NCBI RefSeq assembly: GCF_008931845.1 | Contig: NZ_CP044535.1 | Span: 310,001 to 374,000, forward strand | Length of the DNA: 64,000 nt | Direction of reading: 5' to 3' | Origin: Borrelia maritima | GTDB lineage: Bacteria; Spirochaetota; Spirochaetia; Borreliales; Borreliaceae | In this document: positions 54,832-62,883 of the stretch, in pieces | How positions within the stretch are numbered: position 1 is the stretch's first letter | Layout of the letters: every line of letters begins with the position of its first letter | The notes under the pieces: model-generated | Seen by the model: only the letters and a program-made list of their open reading frames with translations | Databases searched by the model: none | What the model was told of the DNA's origin: nothing | Position numbers and translations under genes: made by a program

Positions 54832-55555
54832 TATAACCCTCTAAAAATGCATTAAAATAAGCAAGTGAATAAATAATAGCAGTATCAGATCGTAAAATTG
54901 GAGTATTAAATCTTACAAAATTAAAGCCTTTCTCCTTAAAAAATACAATTTCGGACTTTGAAAAGCACCCCTCAGGGCCTATTATAATTCCAATTTTGTT
55001 AAAATTGTCAAAACTTTCATTCTTGCTTAAAATCATTCCACTCTGATGAGCAACATAATATTTAGTAGTACAAAAAGAATAGGGAAAAGAAAAAAAATTA
55101 TTATAAAAATTAATTTTAGGAATAATTTTATTACCACTTTGCTTTAAGGCCTCATCTATTATTTTTGAAAATCTTAAAGTTTTAGCAGATGTATTGTTTA
55201 TATCTATTTTAGACACAGAATGCTCCGCATTAATAATATTAATTTCTGAAACTCCAATTTCAACAACCTGTCTTAACGCTGAATCTATTTTTTTACCCTT
55301 TAAACTAGAAATAAAAATACTTATCTCAAAATTATTTTTTTCAATTTTATCTATTTTATTGGTAGCAAGCTTAATAAAATTACTACCAATCTTTACTACT
55401 TCTGACGCTCTTAATTCTCCATCTTTTAAAAGAATATTTAGCTTATCACCCTTTTTAAGTCGCCTTACATTCACAAGATGATGATATATTCTTACATCTT
55501 TAACAATAGCAAAATCGCCTTCTAAACAATTCGCATCCAAAACAATTTGCTTCAC
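54824..55555 (-). CDS. rsmE: RsmE, 16S rRNA m3U1498 methyltransferase
   Basis: RsmE is a SPOUT-class enzyme that methylates N3 of U1498 in 16S rRNA. Family motifs are IFISSLKGKKIDSALRQVVE, VEIGVSEINIINAEHS, SGNKIIPKI, the SAM-knot motif IGIIIGPEGCFSKSEI (Cys where GPEGG is usual) and ILRSDTAIIYSL (usually LRTETA). The length of 243 residues is normal. The start is GTG at 55555, three bases after ctpA's stop, with only a weak ribosome site, so it is probably coupled to ctpA. Confidence 0.93.
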   Translation of the reverse strand: MKQIVLDANCLEGDFAIVKDVRIYHHLVNVRRLKKGDKLNILLKDGELRASEVVKIGSNFIKLATNKIDKIEKNNFEISIFISSLKGKKIDSALRQVVEIGVSEINIINAEHSVSKIDINNTSAKTLRFSKIIDEALKQSGNKIIPKINFYNNFFSFPYSFCTTKYYVAHQSGMILSKNESFDNFNKIGIIIGPEGCFSKSEIVFFKEKGFNFVRFNTPILRSDTAIIYSLAYFNAFLEGYNG

Positions 55556-55558
55556 AAT

Positions 55559-56989
55559 TTAATTACCCAATTTAGACAAATATTCACAAGCTGTTTTTAA
55601 AACCTTGTCATAATGTAGGTTATAAATTGGCAGTTCTTTATTATTATCTTGATAGTAATTAAAAAACACATACTTGCCCAAAAATTCTTTATCAATTTTA
55701 TATTTTGGATTCTCTTTAATAAGATTTTCAACAAAAAAATCAATCTCTTGTTCAGTAATGGATTTTTTGCCTTTTAAAAAGTTTTCTACCAGCTTTTTAT
55801 CAAAAATTTCTTTATATATTAACGCTTCCTCTTCAGAAAAATCTGGTGATTTTATTTCTAAATCAGGCTCAATCCCAACCTTATGAATACTTTTCCCAGA
55901 TGGAGTATAATACTTTGAACTTGTAATTTTAAATCCACCAGTATAAAAAGGAACCACATGTTGAATAAGTCCCTTACCATAAGACTTTTCACCAATAATA
56001 TAGGCTCTCTTATTATCTTTTAAGGCTCCTACAAAAACCTCTGATGCTGATGCTGAGGATTTATCTATTAAAGCAACGATTTTTATGTCTGAAGGCAAAA
56101 CTTGTTTTGAGCTTGCCTTATAATCAATAGGCTTGCTAAAATTTCTTGATTTTGTGGAAACAATAGTCCCTTTAGATAAAATATCATCAGCCATTTTTAT
56201 AGCTGCCTGAAAATATCCCCCAGTATTAAGTCTTAAATCTAAAATTAAAGATTTAATATTTCTGCTCTTAAGATTTTCTAAAGCTTTGCTAAAATCTGCA
56301 GACGTGTGTGGATTGAAACTCACTATTCTTATGTACCCAATATCTGGATTAATAACATCATGTTTAATTGTTTTTATTTCTATCTTCTCTCTTGTAAGTT
56401 CAAAATTCAATGTTAAATTTTTTCCCCTAAGAATAGACACTTTAACTTTTGTGCCCTCTTTGCCTTTTAAAAGATCAACAACTTGATCCACCTCCATAGA
56501 AGAAACACTCTTGTCATCAACAGCGGTTATGCAATCTCCAGATTTAATTCCAGCCTTATAGGCTGGGCCCCCCTCAAAAGGAGCAACAATAGAAACGCAA
56601 GTGCTACTAGGATCAAGATCTTTTGCTTTGTCTTGCTTGTCTTGAGAATGCATTTTTTTTATTATAGAAATTCCAATACCCACATAATCTCCCACTGTTG
56701 TTTTTGAAATTTCTTCTAAATCCTTTTTTGTCAAATATTGAGAATAAGGATCACCTAAAGATTGAAATATTCCTTTTAAAGCACCTTCAAAAATTACTTC
56801 ATCGCTTACAGGATCAACATAATTTTCTTTTACAAATTCAAAAGCTTGAATCATCATCTGCTCATAATTAGATCTTGACAAATTACTATTATTAGATCCA
56901 TCAAAAGCAAAAATAGATTCAACAATTACTAGAGAGCTTATACCCAGAATCAATAAAAAATACACGCATATTAAAAATTTATTTTTCAT
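55559..56989 (-). CDS. ctpA: CtpA, carboxyl-terminal processing serine protease (S41)
   Basis: This periplasmic protease trims C-termini of exported proteins. The 476-residue protein has an N-terminal signal or anchor helix (about 5-29), the N-terminal S41 segment (IQAFEFVKENYVDPVS), a PDZ domain (about 110-190: IVAPFEGGPAYKAGIKSGDC, VVDLLKGKEGTKV) and the catalytic core with Ser in DKSSASASEVF and Lys in GEKSYGKGLIQ. CtpA of this species is reported to process the outer-membrane protein P13. It heads the rsmE-to-BB0353 run. BB0359 as recalled. Confidence 0.95.
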   Translation of the reverse strand: MKNKFLICVYFLLILGISSLVIVESIFAFDGSNNSNLSRSNYEQMMIQAFEFVKENYVDPVSDEVIFEGALKGIFQSLGDPYSQYLTKKDLEEISKTTVGDYVGIGISIIKKMHSQDKQDKAKDLDPSSTCVSIVAPFEGGPAYKAGIKSGDCITAVDDKSVSSMEVDQVVDLLKGKEGTKVKVSILRGKNLTLNFELTREKIEIKTIKHDVINPDIGYIRIVSFNPHTSADFSKALENLKSRNIKSLILDLRLNTGGYFQAAIKMADDILSKGTIVSTKSRNFSKPIDYKASSKQVLPSDIKIVALIDKSSASASEVFVGALKDNKRAYIIGEKSYGKGLIQHVVPFYTGGFKITSSKYYTPSGKSIHKVGIEPDLEIKSPDFSEEEALIYKEIFDKKLVENFLKGKKSITEQEIDFFVENLIKENPKYKIDKEFLGKYVFFNYYQDNNKELPIYNLHYDKVLKTACEYLSKLGN

Positions 56990-57036
56990 TTATCCATTCC
57001 TAATGCAAAAATTAAAACTTGATTTTATTTCCATAA

Positions 57037-57042
57037 TATAAT
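57037..57042 (+). promoter_or_regulatory. Candidate -10 element very close to the BB0360 start
   Basis: TATAAT at 57037-57042 lies only 11 bases before the ATG at 57054. If it is the -10, transcription starts about 57049 and the message has a leader of roughly five bases with no ribosome site. TTGATT at 57019-57024 is too close (12 bases) to be a normal -35. Confidence 0.3.
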
Positions 57043-57053
57043 ATTTTAAAACT

Positions 57054-57482
57054 ATGTTAAACTCACATCCTAAAAAAAAACAAAGCCTTCAAAGATTAAG
57101 CCTTATTATATTACAAATACTCGAAAGTCTTTTAATTTTAGTCTTATTATCCCAAGCCATTAATAAATTAATTTTTATTAATCATTATTCAATAAAGTTT
57201 ATGCTAACATTTATTTTATACTCACCTGAATTTTTCATGGCCAATTTAACACTTTATTATTTTATATACGAAAAATTTAAAATTCTTCACAGTATTATAA
57301 TAATAACCAAATTATTCCAAATAATATTAACATTATTATTATTTATCTTAGGATTTGCTTTTAAAATATACGTCTATCAAACCTCTCTAGCTATAATTTT
57401 GGGAATTACAGTAGTTTATCTAATATTTAATATAATAATTTTAGCAATAATTATTAGGGCAAAAATAAAAAAAGAGGAGTAA
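57054..57482 (+). CDS. Small four-helix membrane protein, unknown function
   Basis: This 142-residue protein has a basic N-terminus (HPKKKQSLQRL), four strongly hydrophobic segments (about 15-40, 48-70, 78-102, 108-134) and a basic C-terminal tail (RAKIKKEE). I recognise no family. It ends three bases before the TTG start of the MinD-like ATPase; its last codons (GAG GAG) form that gene's ribosome site, so the two are translationally linked. BB0360 as recalled. Confidence 0.75.
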   Translation: MLNSHPKKKQSLQRLSLIILQILESLLILVLLSQAINKLIFINHYSIKFMLTFILYSPEFFMANLTLYYFIYEKFKILHSIIIITKLFQIILTLLLFILGFAFKIYVYQTSLAIILGITVVYLIFNIIILAIIIRAKIKKEE

Positions 57483-57485
57483 AGC

Positions 57486-58628
57486 TTGATTATTATTCCT
57501 GTAGCCAGTGGTAAAGGGGGAGTTGGTAAATCCCTTTTTTCAACAAATATAGCAATTTGTCTGGCAAATGAAGGAAAAAGCGTCTTGCTTATTGATCTTG
57601 ACCTTGGAGCATCTAATTTACATTCAATGTTAAATATTGTTCCCAAAAAAAGCATAGGTACATTTTTAAAAACAAAAATTAATTTCTCAGACATTATTAT
57701 TAAATCTGGAATTAAAAATTTAAACTTCATTGCAGGAGATTCTGACATACCAGAACTTGCTAATATAGGTGCTTCTCAAAAAAAAACTATAATAAAAAAT
57801 TTGAAATCTTTAAAATATGATTACTTGGTGATCGATCTTGGAGCAGGAACAGCTTTTAATATCATAGACTTCTTTTTAATGTCAAAAAGAGGGGTAATAG
57901 TAACAACACCCACAGTAACAGCTACAATGAATGCATATTTATTTCTTAAAAATATAATATTTAGACTGCTATCAAGCATGTTTAAAAGAGGAACAAAAGG
58001 AAATGAAATCCTCAGAACAATAAAACAAAATTCAATTGATCTTCAAACAGTATATATACCTAATTTACTACTAAAACTAGAAAACGAAGATCCTGAAAAT
58101 TACTCCAAATTTAACAAATTGTTTAAAACAATTAGCCCTTTTATGATATTCAATATGCTCAAAAACCCTAATGACATTGAAAAAACTGAAAAAATAATAA
58201 AATCAGCAAAAAACTATTTAAGCATAAATTTACAAAGTATTGGAGCAATCTATAAAGATGAAATAGTTGATCAAGCTTTAAACAGTAAAATCCCTATCAC
58301 CATATACAAACCCACAAGTTCAACCTCTAAAAGTATAAAAAAAATTGCAAAAAAACTAATTGAACTTGAAGATTTAGCAAATGATGCTGAGCTTTTAAGC
58401 GAAGAAGATTTAAATGAAAGTTATGATTTCGTACTAAGAGAAGCTCATGAAGAATATATTGAAAAAATTGAATACCTTGAATTGCTAATAAAAAACAAAA
58501 CAATAAACAGTAGCGAAATTATTGATATAATAAAATCTCAAAAAAGAGAAATCGAAACCTTAAGAAAACAAAATATGTTACTTAAAAAAAAGCTTTTTGA
58601 AAAGCTTGAAAAGGCTAAGGAGGTCTAA
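57486..58628 (+). CDS. MinD/ParA-superfamily ATPase (FlhG/YlxH-like) with C-terminal coiled coil
   Basis: This 380-residue P-loop ATPase has the deviant Walker A KGGVGKS at 10-16, then LLIDLDLGASNLH, DYLVIDLGAGTAF (Walker B region) and VTTPTVTATMNAYLFLKNI. It follows the MinD/FlhG pattern of a membrane- or flagellum-associated regulator; there is no clear C-terminal amphipathic MinD helix. In its place is an acidic-basic tail from about 300 that looks like a coiled coil (EIETLRKQNMLLKKKLFEKL). The start is TTG at 57486 with GAGGAG seven bases upstream. The stop shares a base with the lgt ATG. BB0361 as recalled. Confidence 0.88.
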   Translation: MIIIPVASGKGGVGKSLFSTNIAICLANEGKSVLLIDLDLGASNLHSMLNIVPKKSIGTFLKTKINFSDIIIKSGIKNLNFIAGDSDIPELANIGASQKKTIIKNLKSLKYDYLVIDLGAGTAFNIIDFFLMSKRGVIVTTPTVTATMNAYLFLKNIIFRLLSSMFKRGTKGNEILRTIKQNSIDLQTVYIPNLLLKLENEDPENYSKFNKLFKTISPFMIFNMLKNPNDIEKTEKIIKSAKNYLSINLQSIGAIYKDEIVDQALNSKIPITIYKPTSSTSKSIKKIAKKLIELEDLANDAELLSEEDLNESYDFVLREAHEEYIEKIEYLELLIKNKTINSSEIIDIIKSQKREIETLRKQNMLLKKKLFEKLEKAKEV

Positions 58629-59614
58629 TGCAAAATTACATAAATTACCCAAGTTGGTTGCATCCCGAAGTGATTCAAGGTATACCAATTACATGGTATA
58701 GTCTATCTTATATTTTTATCATACTAATCTCTTATAAGTTTATTTGGTATCAAATACAATTAGATAACATTGATATAAAAAAAGAAGATTATGAAACATT
58801 TATGTTCTCACTTGTAATTGGAGCAATTTTAGGAGGCAGATTGGCATCTACCTTGGTTTACGACAAATCAGGCATTTATTATTCTCACCCCTGGTTAATA
58901 CTCTTACCATTTGACCAACATTGGAATTTTACAGGATTTAGAGGCATGGCCATCCACGGCGGTTTCTTGGGAGCAATAATTGCTCCTCTAATCACAATAA
59001 ACACGAAACTTAAAAATACAAATGTTCAAAAATATTTTCTAAAACTAACAGATTATGGATCAATAGCTTTTTCTTCTGGTTACATACTTGGAAGACTTGC
59101 TAATTTTGCAAATGCAGAACTTTATGGAAGAGTAATGAAAGGAGGAATAATATTCCCTAATGCAGAACCATTTGACACAAATATACCGGGCGTAAAAGAA
59201 TTTGCATCATCCATAGGGCTTGAAATTTTGCCTCATGATCTGCTAATTAACCTCCCAAGAATACCTTCTCAACTTATTGAAGGATTTTTTGAAGGACCTG
59301 TAACTTTTATATTACTATGGTTTTTATTTAGAAAAATGAAAAAACATGATGGGTTTATTTTTGGTATGTATGTAATGCTTTACGCTTTTTTTAGATTCTT
59401 TATTGAATATTTAAGAGAACCGGACAAAGAACTTGGATTTATAATAAACTATAAGCCAATCAACAGTCTTTTAGAATTTTCTTTTTTAAACATATCAATG
59501 GGACAAATTCTCTCACTAACGTTAATACTCTTAGGTTTAATATGGATAATAACCACTAAAAAAATCTCAGATAAAAAAATAAAAAATAATAGTAATTTGG
59601 CATATAAAAATTGA
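58628..59614 (+). CDS. lgt: Lgt, prolipoprotein diacylglyceryl transferase
   Basis: Lgt attaches diacylglycerol from phosphatidylglycerol to the lipobox cysteine of preprolipoproteins, the first step of lipoprotein maturation in this lipoprotein-rich genus. The 328-residue protein has seven hydrophobic segments, MAIHGGFLGA (H110, G111, G112), the signature GRLANFANAELYGR (R156 for the essential E. coli R143), RIPSQLIEG and FFRFFIEYLREPD. It is longer than E. coli Lgt (291), with the extra length near the middle and the C-terminus. It is coupled to the preceding ATPase gene (TAATG) and 20 bases ahead of pdeA. Confidence 0.96.
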   Translation: MQNYINYPSWLHPEVIQGIPITWYSLSYIFIILISYKFIWYQIQLDNIDIKKEDYETFMFSLVIGAILGGRLASTLVYDKSGIYYSHPWLILLPFDQHWNFTGFRGMAIHGGFLGAIIAPLITINTKLKNTNVQKYFLKLTDYGSIAFSSGYILGRLANFANAELYGRVMKGGIIFPNAEPFDTNIPGVKEFASSIGLEILPHDLLINLPRIPSQLIEGFFEGPVTFILLWFLFRKMKKHDGFIFGMYVMLYAFFRFFIEYLREPDKELGFIINYKPINSLLEFSFLNISMGQILSLTLILLGLIWIITTKKISDKKIKNNSNLAYKN

Positions 59615-59634
59615 AATAAGAACAAGCCAATAAA

Positions 59635-61650
59635 ATGAACAAAGTTAATAATAATTATCAAAATATAAATTCTGTTGTAATCTCTAAAAATGAAATTGAT
59701 GTTAGAGATCTTATAAAACTTAAATCTATTTTTAACTTAATTCAAATCGTAAAATCTGAAAAAGCTTTACACAATGAATATATAAAACAAAATAATATTA
59801 AATTTGCTATTATTTATAATTACGAAAACCCAATAGATTTTTCAATAAACGTTGCAAATGAATTAAAAAATACAAACAAAATTCATTCTATTATAATTAA
59901 CAATGAAAAATTTGATAAGGAATATTTAAAACTTAATCACATAGAAATAATAAAAGACATAAGCGAATTAAAATATAAGCAAAGCTTAATACACCAAAAA
60001 AAACTATTTTGCGACAATAAAAACACAACTTTGGATTTCTTCTTAAATTTATCAGAACTCATAAAAGAAATAGTAATCATCACAAATACCGAAAATGAAA
60101 TTATTTATATAAATGAAAAAGGCAGTAAAAATCTTAATCTTCCAATGAAAACCTCTGGAAATACAATCAAAGCAACCGATATAGATATTAGAGATTGGGA
60201 AAAGTTAAAAAAAATAGATTTAAGTTACCATACAAATTCTATTCCTGAATTTAAAAACATATTAATAACTGATTGTATTTTAACTGTAAAAAATAATAAA
60301 AAACTACATGTAGATGTATTTATTAGTACAATAGCTCAAAATAATATTGATAAATTAATAACTATTAAAGAAATTCAAAACCTTAATAAAACAGAAAACT
60401 ATCAATACTTAGAAATTGCTCATTCACAAGACGAAATTCAAAATGCCAAAGAAATTGAAAAATTACTAGTAAACAATATGGATATTTACAAAAAAACTCG
60501 AATATATTTACTTAATTTGGCCCTATCCCTAACAACAAAATATGAATACAAAGAAGACAAAGAAAAACTTAAACTAAAAATACTTAAAATAATGTATTCA
60601 AAAATAATGTCATTGTATTCTGAATATATTTTCAAACTAAAACACAACAATTTAATAGTAATCATATGCACAAATGGTGGCGAAAAACGAATAATCTCAA
60701 TTGCAAAAAAAATTAAAAAAACAATCTCATTAGCATTTAAAAAAGAAGATATTATTATATTCGAATTCAATATCGGAATAATAGAAGTAAATTTAAAAGA
60801 AAACTTAGAATTCAAAATCCCTAAATTAATGATGGCTACAAAAATATCATCGGAATATAAAGAGTCTAATCCTATTATATATAAAGAAGAACTTCCAGAA
60901 GCAGTAATTTTAAAAAATCAAAACAAAATCTTTCAATATATACTAAAGGCAATAAAAAATGATTTTTTCACTCTTTATTATCAAAAAATATATCCTCTTA
61001 AAAAGAACTTAAAGCCTAAAATAGAAATCTTAACGAGACTTTTTGATCACATGGGCAAACCAATTCCAAACGATCAAATTTTTAGTCTAATAGATAAATA
61101 TAATTTAACTGTTGAAGTTGATAAATTAGTAGTTAAAAAGGCCTTAAGAGAATATCAAAGTTTTGTAGCCAAAAATGGAATTCACATTTTTTCAATCAAT
61201 ATATCTCCTTATTCTCTAAAATCACAAAACTTTAGAATCTTTTTAAGAGATACTTTGTTAAAAAGCCAAATCCCACTTCAAAACATATGCTTAGAAATAA
61301 CAGAAACTGGAATTCTTGAAAATTTTGAAATAATAAATAAATATTTTCAAGAATTAAAAAGTTTTGGAATCAAACTAGCACTCGATGATTTTGGAAGCGG
61401 ACATACATCACTCTCATATATTAAAACACTACCAATAGACTTGCTCAAAATAGACGGTTCTTTCATAAAAGCAATAAACTCTAGTGAAATAGATTTTGTA
61501 ATAATAAAATCTATTAAAAAAATAGCAGATACAAAAAATATAAAAATTATTGCTGAATTTGTATATAATGAAGAAATATTAAAAAAAATAAATGAACTAG
61601 AAATAGACTATGGACAAGGATTTTTATGGCACAAACCAGAACCAATATAA
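59635..61650 (+). CDS. pdeA: PdeA, EAL-domain c-di-GMP phosphodiesterase
   Basis: This 671-residue protein has a receiver-like but non-canonical N-terminal domain (about 10-110), a PAS-like region (about 130-250), a GGDEF-like remnant (about 280-385) in which the active loop reads KHNNL, and an EAL domain (about 430-671). EAL catalytic residues are present: E464 (EILTR in place of EALxR), N522, E554 and E557 (EITE), D584-D585 (DDFGSG), K605 and D607, E641 and Q661. PdeA of B. burgdorferi is known to hydrolyse c-di-GMP and to affect motility and infectivity. No membrane helix. BB0363 as recalled. Confidence 0.95.
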   Translation: MNKVNNNYQNINSVVISKNEIDVRDLIKLKSIFNLIQIVKSEKALHNEYIKQNNIKFAIIYNYENPIDFSINVANELKNTNKIHSIIINNEKFDKEYLKLNHIEIIKDISELKYKQSLIHQKKLFCDNKNTTLDFFLNLSELIKEIVIITNTENEIIYINEKGSKNLNLPMKTSGNTIKATDIDIRDWEKLKKIDLSYHTNSIPEFKNILITDCILTVKNNKKLHVDVFISTIAQNNIDKLITIKEIQNLNKTENYQYLEIAHSQDEIQNAKEIEKLLVNNMDIYKKTRIYLLNLALSLTTKYEYKEDKEKLKLKILKIMYSKIMSLYSEYIFKLKHNNLIVIICTNGGEKRIISIAKKIKKTISLAFKKEDIIIFEFNIGIIEVNLKENLEFKIPKLMMATKISSEYKESNPIIYKEELPEAVILKNQNKIFQYILKAIKNDFFTLYYQKIYPLKKNLKPKIEILTRLFDHMGKPIPNDQIFSLIDKYNLTVEVDKLVVKKALREYQSFVAKNGIHIFSINISPYSLKSQNFRIFLRDTLLKSQIPLQNICLEITETGILENFEIINKYFQELKSFGIKLALDDFGSGHTSLSYIKTLPIDLLKIDGSFIKAINSSEIDFVIIKSIKKIADTKNIKIIAEFVYNEEILKKINELEIDYGQGFLWHKPEPI

Positions 61651-61745
61651 ATGCTAAAAGCAATGAAATCTAAAATATACTCATGACTAACTTTTATTAA
61701 ATTTTAATAAAAAATTTATTTTACATTAGAAAGGGAATAAAATTA

Positions 61746-62129
61746 ATGAGAAAAAAAATAGCATTAATTGCACACGATAAAAAAAAGGATGACTTAGTAA
61801 GTTTTGTCAAACAAAACTATCTCTTCTTATCTAAATTTCAACTTATTGCAACAGAAACAACAGGGTCTAAAATTCAACAAGCTACTGATCTTGGAATTAT
61901 TAAATATAAATCGGGCCCCATGGGAGGAGATCAGCAAATTGGAGCTGAAGTGGCTGAAGGAAATATCTTAGCTATATTCTTCTTTAGAGATCCCCTAACA
62001 AGTCAACCTCACGAACCAGACGTATCGGCTCTTATTAGGCTTTGTGATGTACATAAAATACCACTTGCAACAAACGTAAAAACAGCAGAAATTTTGATAA
62101 AAGGACTTGAAAGTTTGGCTTTAAAATAG
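61746..62129 (+). CDS. mgsA: Methylglyoxal synthase
   Basis: MgsA converts dihydroxyacetone phosphate to methylglyoxal, relieving phosphate-sugar stress. The 127-residue protein aligns clearly with E. coli MgsA: H10 (ALIAHD), D62 in [12 protein letters not shown]82 (RDPL), H89 and D92 (PHEPDVSAL), [11 protein letters not shown]. The usual ATGTTG is ATETTG. It is about 25 residues shorter than E. coli MgsA at the C-terminus. AAAGGGAA lies before the ATG. It converges with la7 over a shared hairpin. Confidence 0.95.
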   Translation: MRKKIALIAHDKKKDDLVSFVKQNYLFLSKFQLIATETTGSKIQQATDLGIIKYKSGPMGGDQQIGAEVAEGNILAIFFFRDPLTSQPHEPDVSALIRLCDVHKIPLATNVKTAEILIKGLESLALK

Positions 62130-62153
62130 GCTTTAATTTAAAATTAAAGCCTA
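62127..62153. terminator. Hairpin between mgsA and la7
   Basis: TAGGCTTTAAT (62127-62137) and ATTAAAGCCTA (62143-62153) form a perfect 11-base stem with a five-base loop, and the stem begins with the mgsA stop codon. On the minus strand it is followed by TTTT, so it suits termination of la7; for mgsA there is no T-run. Confidence 0.65.
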
Positions 62154-62171
62154 AGAAATTAAAACCATACA

Positions 62172-62759
62172 TTAATTCATTATTATAGGCGAAATTTTTT
62201 CAACACCGTCGATAATATAATTAACAGATTCAAGGAAAGTCTTGGCATCCGAATTATTCTCATCAACTGTAATTTCCAATTTTGAATTTTTAATATTAAG
62301 ATCTTTAAAAGTACCGATAAGATCACTTCGCGCACCATGCAAATTGCTATTTATAATCTTTTTAAAATCAGAGGTAATGCCAACAAAAATAAAAGCGTCT
62401 TTTCCAGCAATACTTATTGGAACTTCTCCTGCATAAATATTGTCATAAGAATAAACTATTAGTTTTGCATTCTCCTTTGAAGGTATTGTTTGAAAGTGCC
62501 CATCTTGTTCGGAAAAATAAAAAACCTTTATATTTTCCCCCAAATTTTTTCGATCACTTTTTGAATGAACTACTCCCATAGCATGAAAAACATGACCAAT
62601 AGTATGTTCATCTATTTTAGAAGTATCATCAACCTTAGAAGACTGCTCCGCTTCTTGCTCTTCAACGTATTCATTTGAGCTGTCTTTTGAAGTACAAGCA
62701 ATTATTAAAAAAAATAAAAATACCATTAAATAGTTTCTCAAAAAACCATTTTTATACAT
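62172..62759 (-). CDS. la7: LA7 (P22) lipoprotein
   Basis: This 195-residue lipoprotein has signal [22 protein letters not shown] with the lipidated Cys at 22, then an acidic tether ([19 protein letters not shown]) and a folded domain of about 140 residues with no family I can name. GGGAG lies eight bases before the ATG. LA7 (BB0365) is a known antigen of Lyme spirochaetes, reported to be up-regulated in ticks; this is recalled knowledge. It converges with mgsA and diverges from the aminopeptidase gene. Confidence 0.9.
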   Translation of the reverse strand: MYKNGFLRNYLMVFLFFLIIACTSKDSSNEYVEEQEAEQSSKVDDTSKIDEHTIGHVFHAMGVVHSKSDRKNLGENIKVFYFSEQDGHFQTIPSKENAKLIVYSYDNIYAGEVPISIAGKDAFIFVGITSDFKKIINSNLHGARSDLIGTFKDLNIKNSKLEITVDENNSDAKTFLESVNYIIDGVEKISPIIMN

Positions 62760-62883
62760 AAAAATTCTCCCTTATTATTTATTAATAATATTAAAATTTA
62801 AAGGTAAGTTTACAATAAATAATTTATTTTGTACACACTTTAAAAACAATTAAAATGTTAAAATGAAAGAGGAGGTCTTATAA

